Source: Lentilactobacillus buchneri
GTDB lineage: Bacteria; Bacillota; Bacilli; Lactobacillales; Lactobacillaceae
Direction of reading: 5' to 3'
Length of the DNA: 64,000 nt
NCBI RefSeq assembly: GCF_018314255.1
Contig: NZ_CP073066.1
Coordinates: 2,046,001 to 2,110,000, forward strand
Positions 30,082 through 42,924 of this stretch are shown in pieces; positions within the stretch are counted from its first letter, which is position 1; each line of letters opens with the position of its first letter. Position numbers and translations under genes: made by a program. The notes beneath the pieces are model-generated. The model was not told the origin of the DNA. It saw nothing but the letters and a program-made list of their open reading frames with translations, and made no database searches.

Positions 30082-32412
30082 ATGATTGATTCCAAGTATA
30101 AGTGGCAGCTTGATCAACCAGCTGATTCGTCAGTAGTTGACAAGTTGGCCAAGGATGCAAATATTGACCCATTTATCGCTAAAATGTTAATTCAGCGTGG
30201 CATTACCAGTGCTGATGTTGTCGAGGATTTCTTGAATCCTTCTGTCAGTGCCTTTCATGACCCGTTTTTGATGCATGATATGCATAAGGGAATTGAACGA
30301 ATTCAACAAGCCGTCGAAAATGGGGAGCATATTACTGTCTATGGCGATTATGACGCAGATGGGATTACCAGCACAACCGTTATGTACGAGACATTGAGTG
30401 ATCTGGGTGCTGACGTTGATTATTATATTCCCAACCGATTTACTGAAGGTTACGGCCCGAACGTCGAAGCTTTTCAAAAGATTATTCAAAAGGGTACATC
30501 ACTGATTGTCACTGTTGATAACGGGGTTGCCGGGAATCAAGCGATTGCAGCTGCAAATGAGTTGCATTGCGATGTGGTGGTAACCGATCATCACTCGCTT
30601 CCTGAAAAGTTGCCTGATGCGTATGCGATTATTCATCCGCGGGTAAAAAATGAAAATGGGGATGCTTACCCATTTGGCGATCTTTGTGGCGCTGGCGTGG
30701 CTTTTAAAGTTGCTCAAGCGTTGATGGACGAAGTACCGTCTGATCTGATTGATATTACAGCGATCGGAACGGTTGCCGATGTCGTATCGTTACGTGATGA
30801 GAATCGCGCAATTGTTAAATTCGGTGTTCAGGCGATTTCAAATAGTCAACGTCCGGGGCTGCTTGCTTTGATTAAGGAAGCCGGCATTGATTTGGGGAGA
30901 TTTAGCGAAGAAGATATTGGCTTTGGGATTGCTCCCCGTTTGAATTCGCTTGGTCGGATCAAAGATGCCACAGTCGGGGTCGAATTATTATCGACATTTG
31001 ACGAGGATCGCGCAGGTGAATTAGCCAAATTTGCCAATCAGCAAAACGACTTACGCAAGTCACTTGTCGACCAGTTCTTCACTGAAGCGGTTCAGTCCGT
31101 TGAAGATAGTGGCGACATTTCTCAACGGCACACGCTGGTTGTCGTCGGCCATAACTGGCACCAGGGGGTTCTCGGAATCGTTGCAAGTCGACTGGTTGAC
31201 AAATATCAGCGCCCGACAATCGTCATGACCGACACCGATGGTAGCGAAGAGGTTAAGGGATCCGGCCGTAGTGTCGACAATTTTGATTTATTTAAAGCAA
31301 TTGACCCCATTCGCGATCAAACGATTGGCTTTGGCGGCCACCATTCTGCAGTTGGATTGACCATCAAGAAGGACAAAGTGCCTGTTTTGAAGGACCAGTT
31401 GGAAAAAGCTGCGGAAGAGCAGCAATTGGATTTATCTGTTAAGCCCAAGTTGGCCATTGCCGGCGTTATTCCGGTCTCTCAGGTTACAGCAGTGTTATGT
31501 GACCAAATCAAAACTTTGGCACCGTTTGGCCAGGACAACCCTAAGCCCATTTTTCAAGTCCAATTTGATCAGCTCGCCAACGTAAAGGCAATGGGTAAGA
31601 CCAGTGATCACCTGAAGTTTTCACTGGTTCAAGGCAATAATCGGCTCACTGCGATTGCCTTTGGTCGAGGAAGTGCTGCCGTTGAGCTTCAAAATTCTCA
31701 AGCAGCCGTTCAAGTGGTTGGCGAGATTGGGGAAAACACTTGGAATAATCGAACGACGCTCCAATTAATGGTCGATGATCTGAAGCAGACATTACCGCCG
31801 GTGATCGATGAGCGGACCCACGAGCTGCACCGAAAGATGTTTGCGACAGTCGGCACTTACGTTTTCTTCCACGAAAAAGTCTTAAAACAGCTGCAAGGAT
31901 ATGTGGGTGACCAATCGCAAGTTGTGATGTATGACCAAGTCACCGAGGCATCGGCTAATGGCAATCGCTTGTATATTGTTGATTGTCCGGACGTGCTTGA
32001 CGATTTGGTTCAGCTCTTAGCCAAAGTCCAACCACAAACCACGGTCCTATATCTTTACAAAAAACAACTTATCTCCAAAATAGGGATGCCAGATCGGAAT
32101 TCTTATGCTAAACTGTTTAGGTTCGTTAAAGAACATTCAAACGTTAATATTGCGACGCAGTTAAAACAAATTTCAGAGCACTTACACATTTCTGCACGGA
32201 CAATTATTTTTATGGTTCAAGTCTTTTTGGAGTTGGATTTCATTACGATTCAGGATCGGGTGATTAATTTGAATCCGAATTATACTGCCCGTGATTTGAA
32301 AACAGCTCCAAGTTACCATCTTCGAGTTGAACAGCTTGCAGCTGAAAAGAAATTGTTGGTTTCAAATACTCATGAATTAGTCAGCTTCGTCAAGGACTGT
32401 TTGGGTGTTTGA
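30082..32412 (+). CDS. recJ: Single-strand DNA exonuclease RecJ
   Basis: 5'-3' exonuclease on single-stranded DNA in repair and recombination. 776 residues: DHH phosphoesterase core with DYDADG (about residue 88) and DHHSLPE (about 169), DHHA1 region with [10 protein letters not shown], an OB-type domain, and the extra C-terminal domain seen in Firmicutes. AAGGTAGAG precedes the ATG. The stop lies 18 bases before apt, whose ribosome site is inside the gap; the recJ-apt pair is a common arrangement. Confidence 0.95.
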   Translation: MIDSKYKWQLDQPADSSVVDKLAKDANIDPFIAKMLIQRGITSADVVEDFLNPSVSAFHDPFLMHDMHKGIERIQQAVENGEHITVYGDYDADGITSTTVMYETLSDLGADVDYYIPNRFTEGYGPNVEAFQKIIQKGTSLIVTVDNGVAGNQAIAAANELHCDVVVTDHHSLPEKLPDAYAIIHPRVKNENGDAYPFGDLCGAGVAFKVAQALMDEVPSDLIDITAIGTVADVVSLRDENRAIVKFGVQAISNSQRPGLLALIKEAGIDLGRFSEEDIGFGIAPRLNSLGRIKDATVGVELLSTFDEDRAGELAKFANQQNDLRKSLVDQFFTEAVQSVEDSGDISQRHTLVVVGHNWHQGVLGIVASRLVDKYQRPTIVMTDTDGSEEVKGSGRSVDNFDLFKAIDPIRDQTIGFGGHHSAVGLTIKKDKVPVLKDQLEKAAEEQQLDLSVKPKLAIAGVIPVSQVTAVLCDQIKTLAPFGQDNPKPIFQVQFDQLANVKAMGKTSDHLKFSLVQGNNRLTAIAFGRGSAAVELQNSQAAVQVVGEIGENTWNNRTTLQLMVDDLKQTLPPVIDERTHELHRKMFATVGTYVFFHEKVLKQLQGYVGDQSQVVMYDQVTEASANGNRLYIVDCPDVLDDLVQLLAKVQPQTTVLYLYKKQLISKIGMPDRNSYAKLFRFVKEHSNVNIATQLKQISEHLHISARTIIFMVQVFLELDFITIQDRVINLNPNYTARDLKTAPSYHLRVEQLAAEKKLLVSNTHELVSFVKDCLGV

Positions 32413-32429
32413 TGAAAGGAAGAAAGAAT

Positions 32430-32948
32430 ATGCCAATCGATTTTTCAAAATATATTGCATCATATCCGGACTTTCCGGAACCCGGAATCCTATTTAGAGA
32501 CATTTCACCTTTACTTGAAAACGGTGAAGTCTATCGGGCAGCAACCGACAAGATAGTTGATTTTGCCAAGGAACGGAACGTTCAGATGATTGTGGGTCCA
32601 GAGGCCAGAGGGTTCATTGTTGGCTGTCCAGTCGCCTACAAGTTGGGGGTTGGTTTCTCACCAGCTCGTAAGAAAAACAAACTGCCTGGTGAAACGATTG
32701 AGGAAAGTTATGGCTTGGAGTATGGTAAATCATCACTGTACTTACGAACCAACGCTGTTAAGCCGGGTCAGCGGGTCTTAGTAACAGATGACTTATTGGC
32801 CACTGGTGGGACAATTGATGCAACTATTCGTCTAGTAGAGAAGTTGGGCGGAATTGTTGTCGGCACCGCATTTTTGATTGAGTTGTCAGATCTTAAAGGC
32901 CGTGAAAAAGTCAAAGACTATGATTTCTTTACTTTGCTAAAATATTAA
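32430..32948 (+). CDS. apt: Adenine phosphoribosyltransferase
   Basis: Salvages adenine with PRPP to AMP. 172 residues starting [19 protein letters not shown], with the PRPP-binding motif [13 protein letters not shown] (about 117-129). GAAAGGAAG precedes ATG 32430; an in-frame ATG at 32409 overlaps the recJ end and is less likely. Last gene of the rnz-lapA-recJ-apt run, followed by a terminator. Confidence 0.96.
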   Translation: MPIDFSKYIASYPDFPEPGILFRDISPLLENGEVYRAATDKIVDFAKERNVQMIVGPEARGFIVGCPVAYKLGVGFSPARKKNKLPGETIEESYGLEYGKSSLYLRTNAVKPGQRVLVTDDLLATGGTIDATIRLVEKLGGIVVGTAFLIELSDLKGREKVKDYDFFTLLKY

Positions 32949-32951
32949 ACC

Positions 32952-32993
32952 AAGTTCATTACTGCTGGTTATCCAGTGGCAATGAGCTTTTTT
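32952..32993 (+). terminator. apt terminator
   Basis: Stem AAGTTCATTACTGCTGG / CCAGTGGCAATGAGCTT with a few mismatches and wobbles, then six T. Confidence 0.8.
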
Positions 32994-33022
32994 GTTACAT
33001 TTGAATTCGTACTTAGTTAAAC

Positions 33023-33058
33023 AAAAAAGCATCTCAGCATTGGTACGCTGAGATGCTT
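33023..33058 (-). terminator. Terminator after tRNA-Ser
   Basis: On the minus strand, AAGCATCTCAGC / GCTGAGATGCTT stem followed by TTTTT, 13 bases after the tRNA. Confidence 0.88.
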
Positions 33059-33070
33059 ACTGTCATATAA

Positions 33071-33157
33071 GGTGAGTACAGGATTTGAACCTGCGCGCCG
33101 GTATTAGCCGGTTCGCCGGATTTCGAGTCCGGTGCATTACCACTCTGCCAACTCACC
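33071..33157 (-). tRNA. tRNA-Ser (anticodon CGA)
   Basis: 87 bases, class II tRNA with a long variable arm; anticodon loop CTCGAAA in stem GGA/TCC. Acceptor GGTGAGT / ACTCACC. CCA is not encoded. Stands alone with its own terminator. Confidence 0.95.
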
Positions 33158-33205
33158 ACAACAGTTTTAATTATATCAAGAGTTATTCTGAAAGTAAATT
33201 ACTGT

Positions 33206-33850
33206 CTACTTGGAAGAGGCAAATTTTGTTTTAACATAGCCAACGACTGCCGGAATGAGCGAGATCGCGACGATTCCAATAATGACCATCGAGAAGTTTT
33301 CTTTAACAACGGGGATGTTACCGAAGTAATAGCCGGCACCACAACAGATGGCGACCCATGAGATACATGCAATCAGATTATACTTAATGAATCGTTTATA
33401 AGGAAAATCACTCGTAGCGGCAACGAAGGGGATTAACGTTCTGATGATTGGAATGAATCGGCCAAAGAAGATGGCCATTGCCCCATATTTGTTAAAGAAC
33501 TCCCGGGCCTTGGTTAAATCCTTTTCCTTAATAAATTTTCCCAGGATTCGATTTCGGGGAATAATTTCTCCAAATTTGTTTCCAAAGAAGAAGTTGAGTG
33601 AATCGCCGCCAATTGAAGCGGCCAAAAAGATGATTACAAACAAGCCGATGCTTAAACCGTAGTTTACGTTGGCTGATAATGCCGCCGCAGCAAATAGCAG
33701 TGAGTCACCAGGCAGAAATGGGAAGATGACTGCGCCTGTTTCAATAAAGATCATTCCAAAGAGAATGAGGTAGGTGGAGTTCCCAAATGTATTCACGATA
33801 TTTATTAGGTGATCGTCGATGTGTAAGATAAAATCAATGAGCGTGCTCAA
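33206..33850 (-). CDS. DedA-family membrane protein
   Basis: 214 residues with several membrane segments and the DedA/VTT motifs FLPGDSLLF (about 44-52) and FFGRFIPIIRTLIPF (about 131-145). The family includes undecaprenyl-phosphate or phospholipid flippases; specificity here is unknown. Start is TTG 33850 with AAGGA 8 bases upstream. Monocistronic, divergent from the S1-domain gene. Confidence 0.88.
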   Translation of the reverse strand: MSTLIDFILHIDDHLINIVNTFGNSTYLILFGMIFIETGAVIFPFLPGDSLLFAAAALSANVNYGLSIGLFVIIFLAASIGGDSLNFFFGNKFGEIIPRNRILGKFIKEKDLTKAREFFNKYGAMAIFFGRFIPIIRTLIPFVAATSDFPYKRFIKYNLIACISWVAICCGAGYYFGNIPVVKENFSMVIIGIVAISLIPAVVGYVKTKFASSK

Positions 33851-34004
33851 GTAATCATTCCTTTCGAAAATTTATAATTGATTTTACCAAATTCCCTGAG
33901 AAGTTGGCGAGTTATTACCTGTCCTTTAACAAAAAATAAGTTTTGTTGTTAAATCAAGGGATCCACGCTACAATTATTAACAGATTACAGATAGGATGAT
34001 TATT

Positions 34005-34385
34005 ATGAGTTTTAAGATAGGCATGAAGGTCCATGGAACCGTCACTGGTATTCAACCCTATGGCGTATTCCTGGATATTGGTGAACATATGCAGGGGCTG
34101 ATTCACATCTCTGAGTGTCAAACAGGATTCGTGGATGACCTCTATAAGATCTTTCGGGTTGGACAAACAGTTTCCGCGCTCATTATTGATATTGATGAGT
34201 ATTCTGGCAAAATTAGTCTCTCCACTCGCAGCACTGATGTTAATCTTGAAATCCTTCGCCGGCCAAAAAGCTTTCGTCCGAAGAGAATTCACTACTGGAC
34301 TGATTACCGATTGAATATCGGATTTACGTCACTTGCCAGGGCTAAAGGTGGTTGGATGAGGGATGCCCAGAACTTTTTTAGTTAG
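34005..34385 (+). CDS. S1 RNA-binding protein (CvfD/GSP13-like)
   Basis: 126 residues with a single S1 domain (about 3-75: GMKVHGTVTGIQPYGVFLDIG) and a short basic C-terminal part. Similar proteins (YugI/GSP13, CvfD) bind ribosomes or RNA and affect stress tolerance. ATG 34005 is preferred, with AGGA about 10 bases before; ATG 33996 is also possible. It lies directly before the rRNA promoters. Confidence 0.8.
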   Translation: MSFKIGMKVHGTVTGIQPYGVFLDIGEHMQGLIHISECQTGFVDDLYKIFRVGQTVSALIIDIDEYSGKISLSTRSTDVNLEILRRPKSFRPKRIHYWTDYRLNIGFTSLARAKGGWMRDAQNFFS

Positions 34386-34400
34386 TTTGGAAGAAAGTTC

Positions 34401-34429
34401 TTGACCCAGCTTTCACAAATTGGTAGAAT
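34401..34429 (+). promoter_or_regulatory. rRNA operon promoter P1
   Basis: -35 TTGACC (34401-34406), 17-base spacer, -10 TAGAAT (34424-34429). Confidence 0.7.
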
Positions 34430-34500
34430 ATTTTCTGTTGTCAATTATCCATTTGATCTGCCAGTGACAATTAACATTTGAAAAATCAGTTAAAAATCAC

Positions 34501-34529
34501 TTGATTTCAAACCGGATATCTGATAATAT
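34501..34529 (+). promoter_or_regulatory. rRNA operon promoter P2
   Basis: -35 TTGATT (34501-34506), 17-base spacer, -10 TAATAT (34524-34529), 100 bases downstream of P1. Tandem promoters are usual for rRNA operons. The leader 34536-34728 holds processing stem sequences and a CTTTGAAAACTGAAC box repeated in modified form before 23S. Confidence 0.7.
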
Positions 34530-34728
34530 TAAATAGTTGTCAAAAGCGAGAAACAAGCGCTTCCGACAACCAAGTAGACCTTTGAAAACTGAACAAAATT
34601 TTCGACAAACAAATGTGCAGGGCGTTTCAATTCTTCGGAATTGGAACCAAACATTTGCGAAGTCAATTCGTAAAACAAATAATAAATTTAAATCATGAGC
34701 TATCACAGGCTTATCATTTTAAACAATT

Positions 34729-36310
<1,582 letters not shown>

Positions 36311-36386
36311 AAAACGGAATCCTGCACATTGTCGAAAGTTTTGTTTAGTTTTGAGAGGTCTACTCTCAAAAGTGGTTACGCTTTTT

Positions 36387-36460
<74 letters not shown>

Positions 36461-36497
36461 TCCACGGCCTGATAGTTAGCTATCACCGGAGTAACAT

Positions 36498-36570
36498 GGG
36501 GAATTAGCTCAGATGGGAGAGCACCTGCTTTGCAAGCAGGGGGTCAGCGGTTCGATCCCGCTATTCTCCA
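36498..36570 (+). tRNA. tRNA-Ala (TGC)
   Basis: 73 bases, acceptor GGGGAAT / ATTCTCC, anticodon TGC in stem CTGCT / AGCAG. In the 16S-23S spacer. Confidence 0.97.
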
Positions 36571-36747
36571 TTGACACGAGAGTGTCAGACTTGGTTCTTT
36601 GAAAACTAGATAATATTAATTTTCTGTAATAATTTTTTGAAATTGTATTTATATAATTTCAACCGAGAACACCGCGTTATTTTGAGTTTGTTAACTAGAA
36701 AAAAATCGCAAATACTCAATTAACTTTGCATCACGTAGTGATGTACA

Positions 36748-39666
<2,919 letters not shown>

Positions 39667-39742
39667 GTAGAAATGGTGTTCAAGGGCAGAAAATTAATAT
39701 TAGCTAGTTTTGAGAGAACGAAGTTCTTTCAAGGAAAAATAG

Positions 39743-39859
39743 TGTGGTGGCGATAGCCAGAAGGATACACCTGTTCCCATGCCGAACACAGAAGTTAAGC
39801 TTCTGCACGCCAAGAGTAGTTGGGGGATCGCCCCCTGCGAGGGTAGGACGTTGCCACGC
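39743..39859 (+). rRNA. rrf: 5S ribosomal RNA
   Basis: About 117 bases, TGTGGTGGCG at the 5' end pairing with the GTTGCCACGC region at the 3' end; CCGAACACAGAAGTTAAG core present. Confidence 0.96.
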
Positions 39860-39865
39860 GATTAT

Positions 39866-39938
39866 TCCGGCATAGCTCAGTTGGTAGAGCACCTGACTGT
39901 TAATCAGGTTGTCGACGGTTCGAGCCCGCCTGCCGGAG
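39866..39938 (+). tRNA. tRNA-Asn (GTT)
   Basis: 73 bases, acceptor TCCGGCA / TGCCGGA, anticodon loop CTGTTAA. First of twelve tRNAs after 5S. Confidence 0.97.
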
Positions 39939-39952
39939 TTATTATTTTTAAT

Positions 39953-40044
39953 GGAGAGTTGTCCGAGCTGGCCGAAGGAGCATCATTGGAAATGATGTAA
40001 ACGGGTAAAAGCCTGTTTCAAGGGTTCGAATCCCTTACTCTCCG
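39953..40044 (+). tRNA. tRNA-Ser (GGA)
   Basis: 92 bases, class II with long variable arm, anticodon loop TTGGAAA, acceptor GGAGAGT / ACTCTCC. Confidence 0.97.
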
Positions 40045-40064
40045 TAACCGAATAATAAGTTTAT

Positions 40065-40136
40065 GACCCGTTGGTCAAGTGGTTAAGACACCGCCCTTTC
40101 ACGGCGGTAACATGGGTTCAAATCCCGTACGGGTCA
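40065..40136 (+). tRNA. tRNA-Glu (TTC)
   Basis: 72 bases, acceptor GACCCGT / ACGGGTC, anticodon loop CTTTCAC. Confidence 0.97.
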
Positions 40137-40140
40137 TTAT

Positions 40141-40213
40141 GGAGGATTAGCTCAGCTGGGAGAGCATCTGCCTTACAAGCAGGAGGTCACAGGTTCGATC
40201 CCTGTATCCTCCA
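40141..40213 (+). tRNA. tRNA-Val (TAC)
   Basis: 73 bases, acceptor GGAGGAT / ATCCTCC, anticodon loop CTTACAA. Confidence 0.97.
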
Positions 40214-40229
40214 TTTCCATAGCAACATT

Positions 40230-40303
40230 GGTTCGTTGGTCTAGCTGGTTAGGACGCCTGCCTGTCACGCAGGAGATCACGAGTTCGAGTCTCGTACGAA
40301 CCG
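40230..40303 (+). tRNA. tRNA-Asp (GTC)
   Basis: 74 bases, acceptor GGTTCGT / ACGAACC, anticodon loop CTGTCAC. Confidence 0.97.
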
Positions 40304-40364
40304 TTGTTATGTATTTGAAAATTGAATGCACAACATAGGTATTATTATACTCAAGATGGTTAAT

Positions 40365-40437
40365 GGCTCGGTAGCTCAGTCGGTAGAGCAATGCATTGAA
40401 GCTGCATGTGTCGGCAGTTCGATTCTGTCCCGCGCCA
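40365..40437 (+). tRNA. tRNA-Phe (GAA)
   Basis: 73 bases, anticodon loop TTGAAGC. The acceptor GGCTCGG / CCGCGCC has one T-C mismatch at the fourth pair; the rest of the cloverleaf is sound. Confidence 0.93.
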
Positions 40438-40442
40438 TTCAT

Positions 40443-40525
40443 GGAGGGGTAGCGAAGTCTGGCTAAACGCGGCGGACTGTAAATCCGCTCCTTCGGGTTC
40501 GGTGGTTCGAATCCACTCCCCTCCA
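40443..40525 (+). tRNA. tRNA-Tyr (GTA)
   Basis: 83 bases, class II, anticodon loop CTGTAAA, acceptor GGAGGGG / CCCCTCC. Confidence 0.97.
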
Positions 40526-40531
40526 TCTTAT

Positions 40532-40602
40532 AGGGATATAGTTTAATGGTAGAACTACGGTCTCCAAAACCGTCGGTGTGGGTTCAACTCCTACTATCCC
40601 TG
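40532..40602 (+). tRNA. tRNA-Trp (CCA)
   Basis: 71 bases, acceptor AGGGATA / TATCCCT, anticodon loop CTCCAAA. Confidence 0.96.
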
Positions 40603-40615
40603 TTAATAATACTAT

Positions 40616-40689
40616 GGCGGTATTGGTGAAGTGGTTAACACATCGGTTTGTGGATCCGACACGCGTGGGTTCGATTCCCACATACCGCC
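40616..40689 (+). tRNA. tRNA-His (GTG)
   Basis: 74 bases with the extra G at -1 opposite C73, anticodon loop TTGTGGA. Confidence 0.96.
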
Positions 40690-40696
40690 TTTTGAT

Positions 40697-40768
40697 TGGG
40701 TTATAGCCAAGTGGTAAGGCAACAGACTTTGACTCTGTCATGCGCTGGTTCGAATCCAGCTAACCCAG
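40697..40768 (+). tRNA. tRNA-Gln (TTG)
   Basis: 72 bases, acceptor TGGGTTA / TAACCCA, anticodon loop CTTTGAC. A short degenerate repeat of its 5' end follows at 40769-40785. Confidence 0.96.
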
Positions 40769-40787
40769 TTGGGTTAGCCAAAGTTAT

Positions 40788-40858
<71 letters not shown>

Positions 40859-40891
40859 TTTTCCATGTATTGGCCAATCAAATATTATTTT

Positions 40892-40976
40892 GCCGGAGTG
40901 GCGGAATTGGCAGACGCGCTGGACTCAAAATCCAGTGATCGTTGAGATCGTGTGGGTTCGAACCCCACCTCCGGTA
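40892..40976 (+). tRNA. tRNA-Leu (CAA)
   Basis: 85 bases, class II, acceptor GCCGGAG / CTCCGGT, anticodon loop CTCAAAA. Last tRNA of the operon. Confidence 0.96.
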
Positions 40977-40994
40977 TCACTAACAAATATTAAT

Positions 40995-41036
40995 AAAAAA
41001 GGAATCATTGAATATCAATCAATGATTCCTTTTTTA
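40995..41036. terminator. Terminator of the rRNA-tRNA operon, bidirectional
   Basis: AAAAAAGGAATCATTGA / TCAATGATTCCTTTTTT around a 7-base loop; it also serves the small minus-strand frame at 41071. Confidence 0.92.
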
Positions 41037-41070
41037 TTGACTTGAAATTGAATCAAGAACAAAACCACAA

Positions 41071-41199
41071 TTACCGATACATACCACAACCACGCTCAAC
41101 ACGAGGCTGTGATTGATGCGGCGTTGTACAATAATGAGTGACACCAACGGCACCCGTACACAGCGTTAAGGCGGATGCACATACAATTAAAAATTTCAC
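41071..41199 (-). CDS. Possible small secreted Cys-containing peptide
   Basis: 42 residues starting at GTG 41199, with GGTTGGTG 7 bases upstream. The N-terminal half (MKFLIVCASALTLCTGAVGV) is hydrophobic like a signal or anchor; the rest contains two further Cys and a basic tail. A bidirectional terminator lies 35 bases after the stop and a TAAAAT box lies upstream. Coding status is uncertain because it is so short; I do not recognise it. Confidence 0.4.
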   Translation of the reverse strand: MKFLIVCASALTLCTGAVGVTHYCTTPHQSQPRVERGCGMYR

Positions 41200-41343
41200 G
41201 GACGTTCACCAACCTTCATAAGTTAATTTAGGATAGCATTCTACGTGATCATTTTAACATAGAGATCAATGCGAGTCATTACCAATCAATACCGGACCGA
41301 TTAACGATAGTAGGATGTATTGGGTGAGGGAGGGTAAGAAAAT

Positions 41344-41383
41344 TAGTGAGCCTCCATTACCATTGCCTCACTACCGTTTTTTT
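41344..41383 (+). terminator. Terminator-like hairpin with no obvious gene
   Basis: TAGTGAG / CTCACTA stem with a 16-base loop and seven T on the plus strand. No plus-strand gene lies between it and the rRNA operon terminator, so it may end a short RNA or be a relic. The rest of 41200-41424 shows nothing else convincing. Confidence 0.5.
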
Positions 41384-41423
41384 GTTTAAATAGGTCATCT
41401 ATAAATAATCGGCGACAATTTTT

Positions 41424-41457
41424 AAAAGAAAAAGATTGAAGATTATCGTCTTCAATC
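41424..41457 (-). terminator. Terminator of the secreted nuclease gene
   Basis: On the minus strand GATTGAAGA / TCTTCAATC with a 6-base loop then TTTTTCTTTT, 20 bases after the stop. Confidence 0.85.
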
Positions 41458-41476
41458 CAAAGTTATCTTGATTCAG

Positions 41477-42613
41477 CTAGGGTCTAGCATATTGATTACC
41501 ACGCGATGCTTGGGTTGCACCACTGGCATTTGCTTGAGAAACACTCTCGTAATGGTAATTATTGGGATTCTTGACCTCAGAATAATACTTGTCACTATCA
41601 GAAACAAATACCATTCCGGATCTAGCAATTGTCCAACCGCCATTTGTAGTTGTGGCTGTAGCACTCTGATGTGAATTGGAACTCCCAGTCGAAGTAGTTG
41701 AACGATGATGTGTATAAGCCATCGTCGAGCTGCGTCGGTGATATTGTTTGGCGTTGTTGCTGCCATCTTGGTAATTAATTCGGATACCTTCAGCGTCATT
41801 GATAACCACAACTTCCGTGTTCAAGGATTTATCTGATGATCGGACATCGACAATTGATCCACGGGGCATCGTTTCGCTTCCCTTGTACAGGGGAGTTGTT
41901 TGGTAATAAATAACGTGGTGAGTATTGGGGTTGTCTTCCCAGTAATTTTCCGCCGCTTCCTCTGTGGCCCGCATTCCACCATTTTGATCGGCGCCCACAT
42001 TTTGCGGTCGGGTACCCGTTGTGAAATTGTAGTTTGATGTATATGATTTGGCCCCCAGCAAACTGTCACCAATCGAGTGGCTCCGATTATAAAGGTAGCC
42101 ATGATAGGTCCGCCCCGTCAGTCCATAGGTAATTGATACCATTTTGTTTTCCGGCCAGGCAGGAGGTTCCAGTGGATCTCCTTGACGGCCGCCCTGGGAC
42201 AGATGATATTCAGAATAAGTCAGCACTGCTCGGGCAGTCGCAGATCTGCCTTGGGCATCAGCTGAGAAATGATAGTCACCAGCTGCCAGCCCGGCAAAAT
42301 GGCTAAAATGAGCTTTTCCAGTTGTCCAATAATAATCACCAGTCGGCCCGGCGGATTCCTTGTTGGTATAACTCACCAGCTTGTTCAAAATGGCTTGGTG
42401 CTGTTGGCTTGCCGACGCAGTTGAACTGTGGTGTGAATGAGTATGAACTTTTTTTGCTGATTGGGTGGCATGAGAACTACTGGTTGTAGCCACCTGCGAT
42501 GCGTGATGATCGGCGGCCTGATGACTGCCACTGCCATCGCTGCAACCCGCCAAGCCGCCAGTTATGGCAATCAATATGACGGCTGTTAGCAGGATATGTT
42601 GATGTGATTTCAC
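41477..42613 (-). CDS. EndA-like DNA/RNA non-specific endonuclease, lipoprotein
   Basis: 378 residues. Lipoprotein signal with lipobox GGLAGC (Cys about residue 24), a His/Ser-rich linker, then a beta-beta-alpha-metal nuclease domain (about 85-290): YLYNRSHSIG holds the general-base His, and GTRPQNVGADQNGGMRATEE holds the metal-binding Asn pattern; PLYKGSETMPRG follows as in EndA. C-terminal Ser/Thr-rich tail. The family degrades extracellular DNA, and in streptococci EndA supplies single strands for competence. Start GTG 42613 follows GAGGGGGATC. Lipid anchoring would keep it at the cell surface. Confidence 0.8.
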   Translation of the reverse strand: MKSHQHILLTAVILIAITGGLAGCSDGSGSHQAADHHASQVATTSSSHATQSAKKVHTHSHHSSTASASQQHQAILNKLVSYTNKESAGPTGDYYWTTGKAHFSHFAGLAAGDYHFSADAQGRSATARAVLTYSEYHLSQGGRQGDPLEPPAWPENKMVSITYGLTGRTYHGYLYNRSHSIGDSLLGAKSYTSNYNFTTGTRPQNVGADQNGGMRATEEAAENYWEDNPNTHHVIYYQTTPLYKGSETMPRGSIVDVRSSDKSLNTEVVVINDAEGIRINYQDGSNNAKQYHRRSSTMAYTHHRSTTSTGSSNSHQSATATTTNGGWTIARSGMVFVSDSDKYYSEVKNPNNYHYESVSQANASGATQASRGNQYARP

Positions 42614-42924
42614 GTTGTGATCCCCCTCAAAAAATGTTTCGTTGACCAAATCAATCGGCCACATAAGTCGTAATACGATAAAATGCGAACAACTATTCAT
42701 TTTTATTATACAGTTGAATCTCATCTGTTAACAGACGAACTGGAAGATCGATTTGGTTAAAGCTAGAATAAGGATCAAGAAACTTGAGCACTGATGGGGG
42801 ACTTGCTTCTAGAGACCCCCATATGAGGATCCGAAAATGTCTGACGATCCTTTCGTAGTGTATGCCATTGAACGACACACTAAAATGTCAACTGACGATA
42901 AAAAAGCCCGTCACGAAATATTTC
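42614..42924. other. Gap with clustered hairpins between the nuclease gene and ISL3 copy 2
   Basis: No gene. On the minus strand there are successive small stems: AGTGT / ACACT, GGATC / GATCC, ATGGGGG / CCCCCAT and TCAAG / CTTGA. A promoter-like TTAACA plus TATAAT (15-base spacer) near 42709-42735 would serve the nuclease gene. Part of the glnPQ terminator is at the left edge of the IS. Confidence 0.5.
42907..42924 (-). terminator. Distal half of the glnPQ terminator, split by ISL3
   Basis: Together with 44388-44406 this once formed AGCCCGTTACGAAAT / ATTTCGTGACGGGCT plus TTTTTT on the minus strand, an excellent terminator 20-odd bases after glnQ. The IS now separates the two arms. Confidence 0.85.

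Noticed and set aside
33071..33157. tRNA-Ser as an integration site of a mobile island
   Set aside because: No integrase, no direct repeat of the tRNA end and ordinary genes on both sides.
40365..40437. tRNA-Phe as a pseudogene because of an acceptor-stem mismatch
   Set aside because: All other stems and the anticodon loop are sound, it sits in an otherwise intact cluster, and a single mismatch is tolerable.
42693..42878. 61-codon minus-strand frame beside the nuclease gene
   Set aside because: No ribosome site, passes through hairpins and the nuclease promoter; likely chance.
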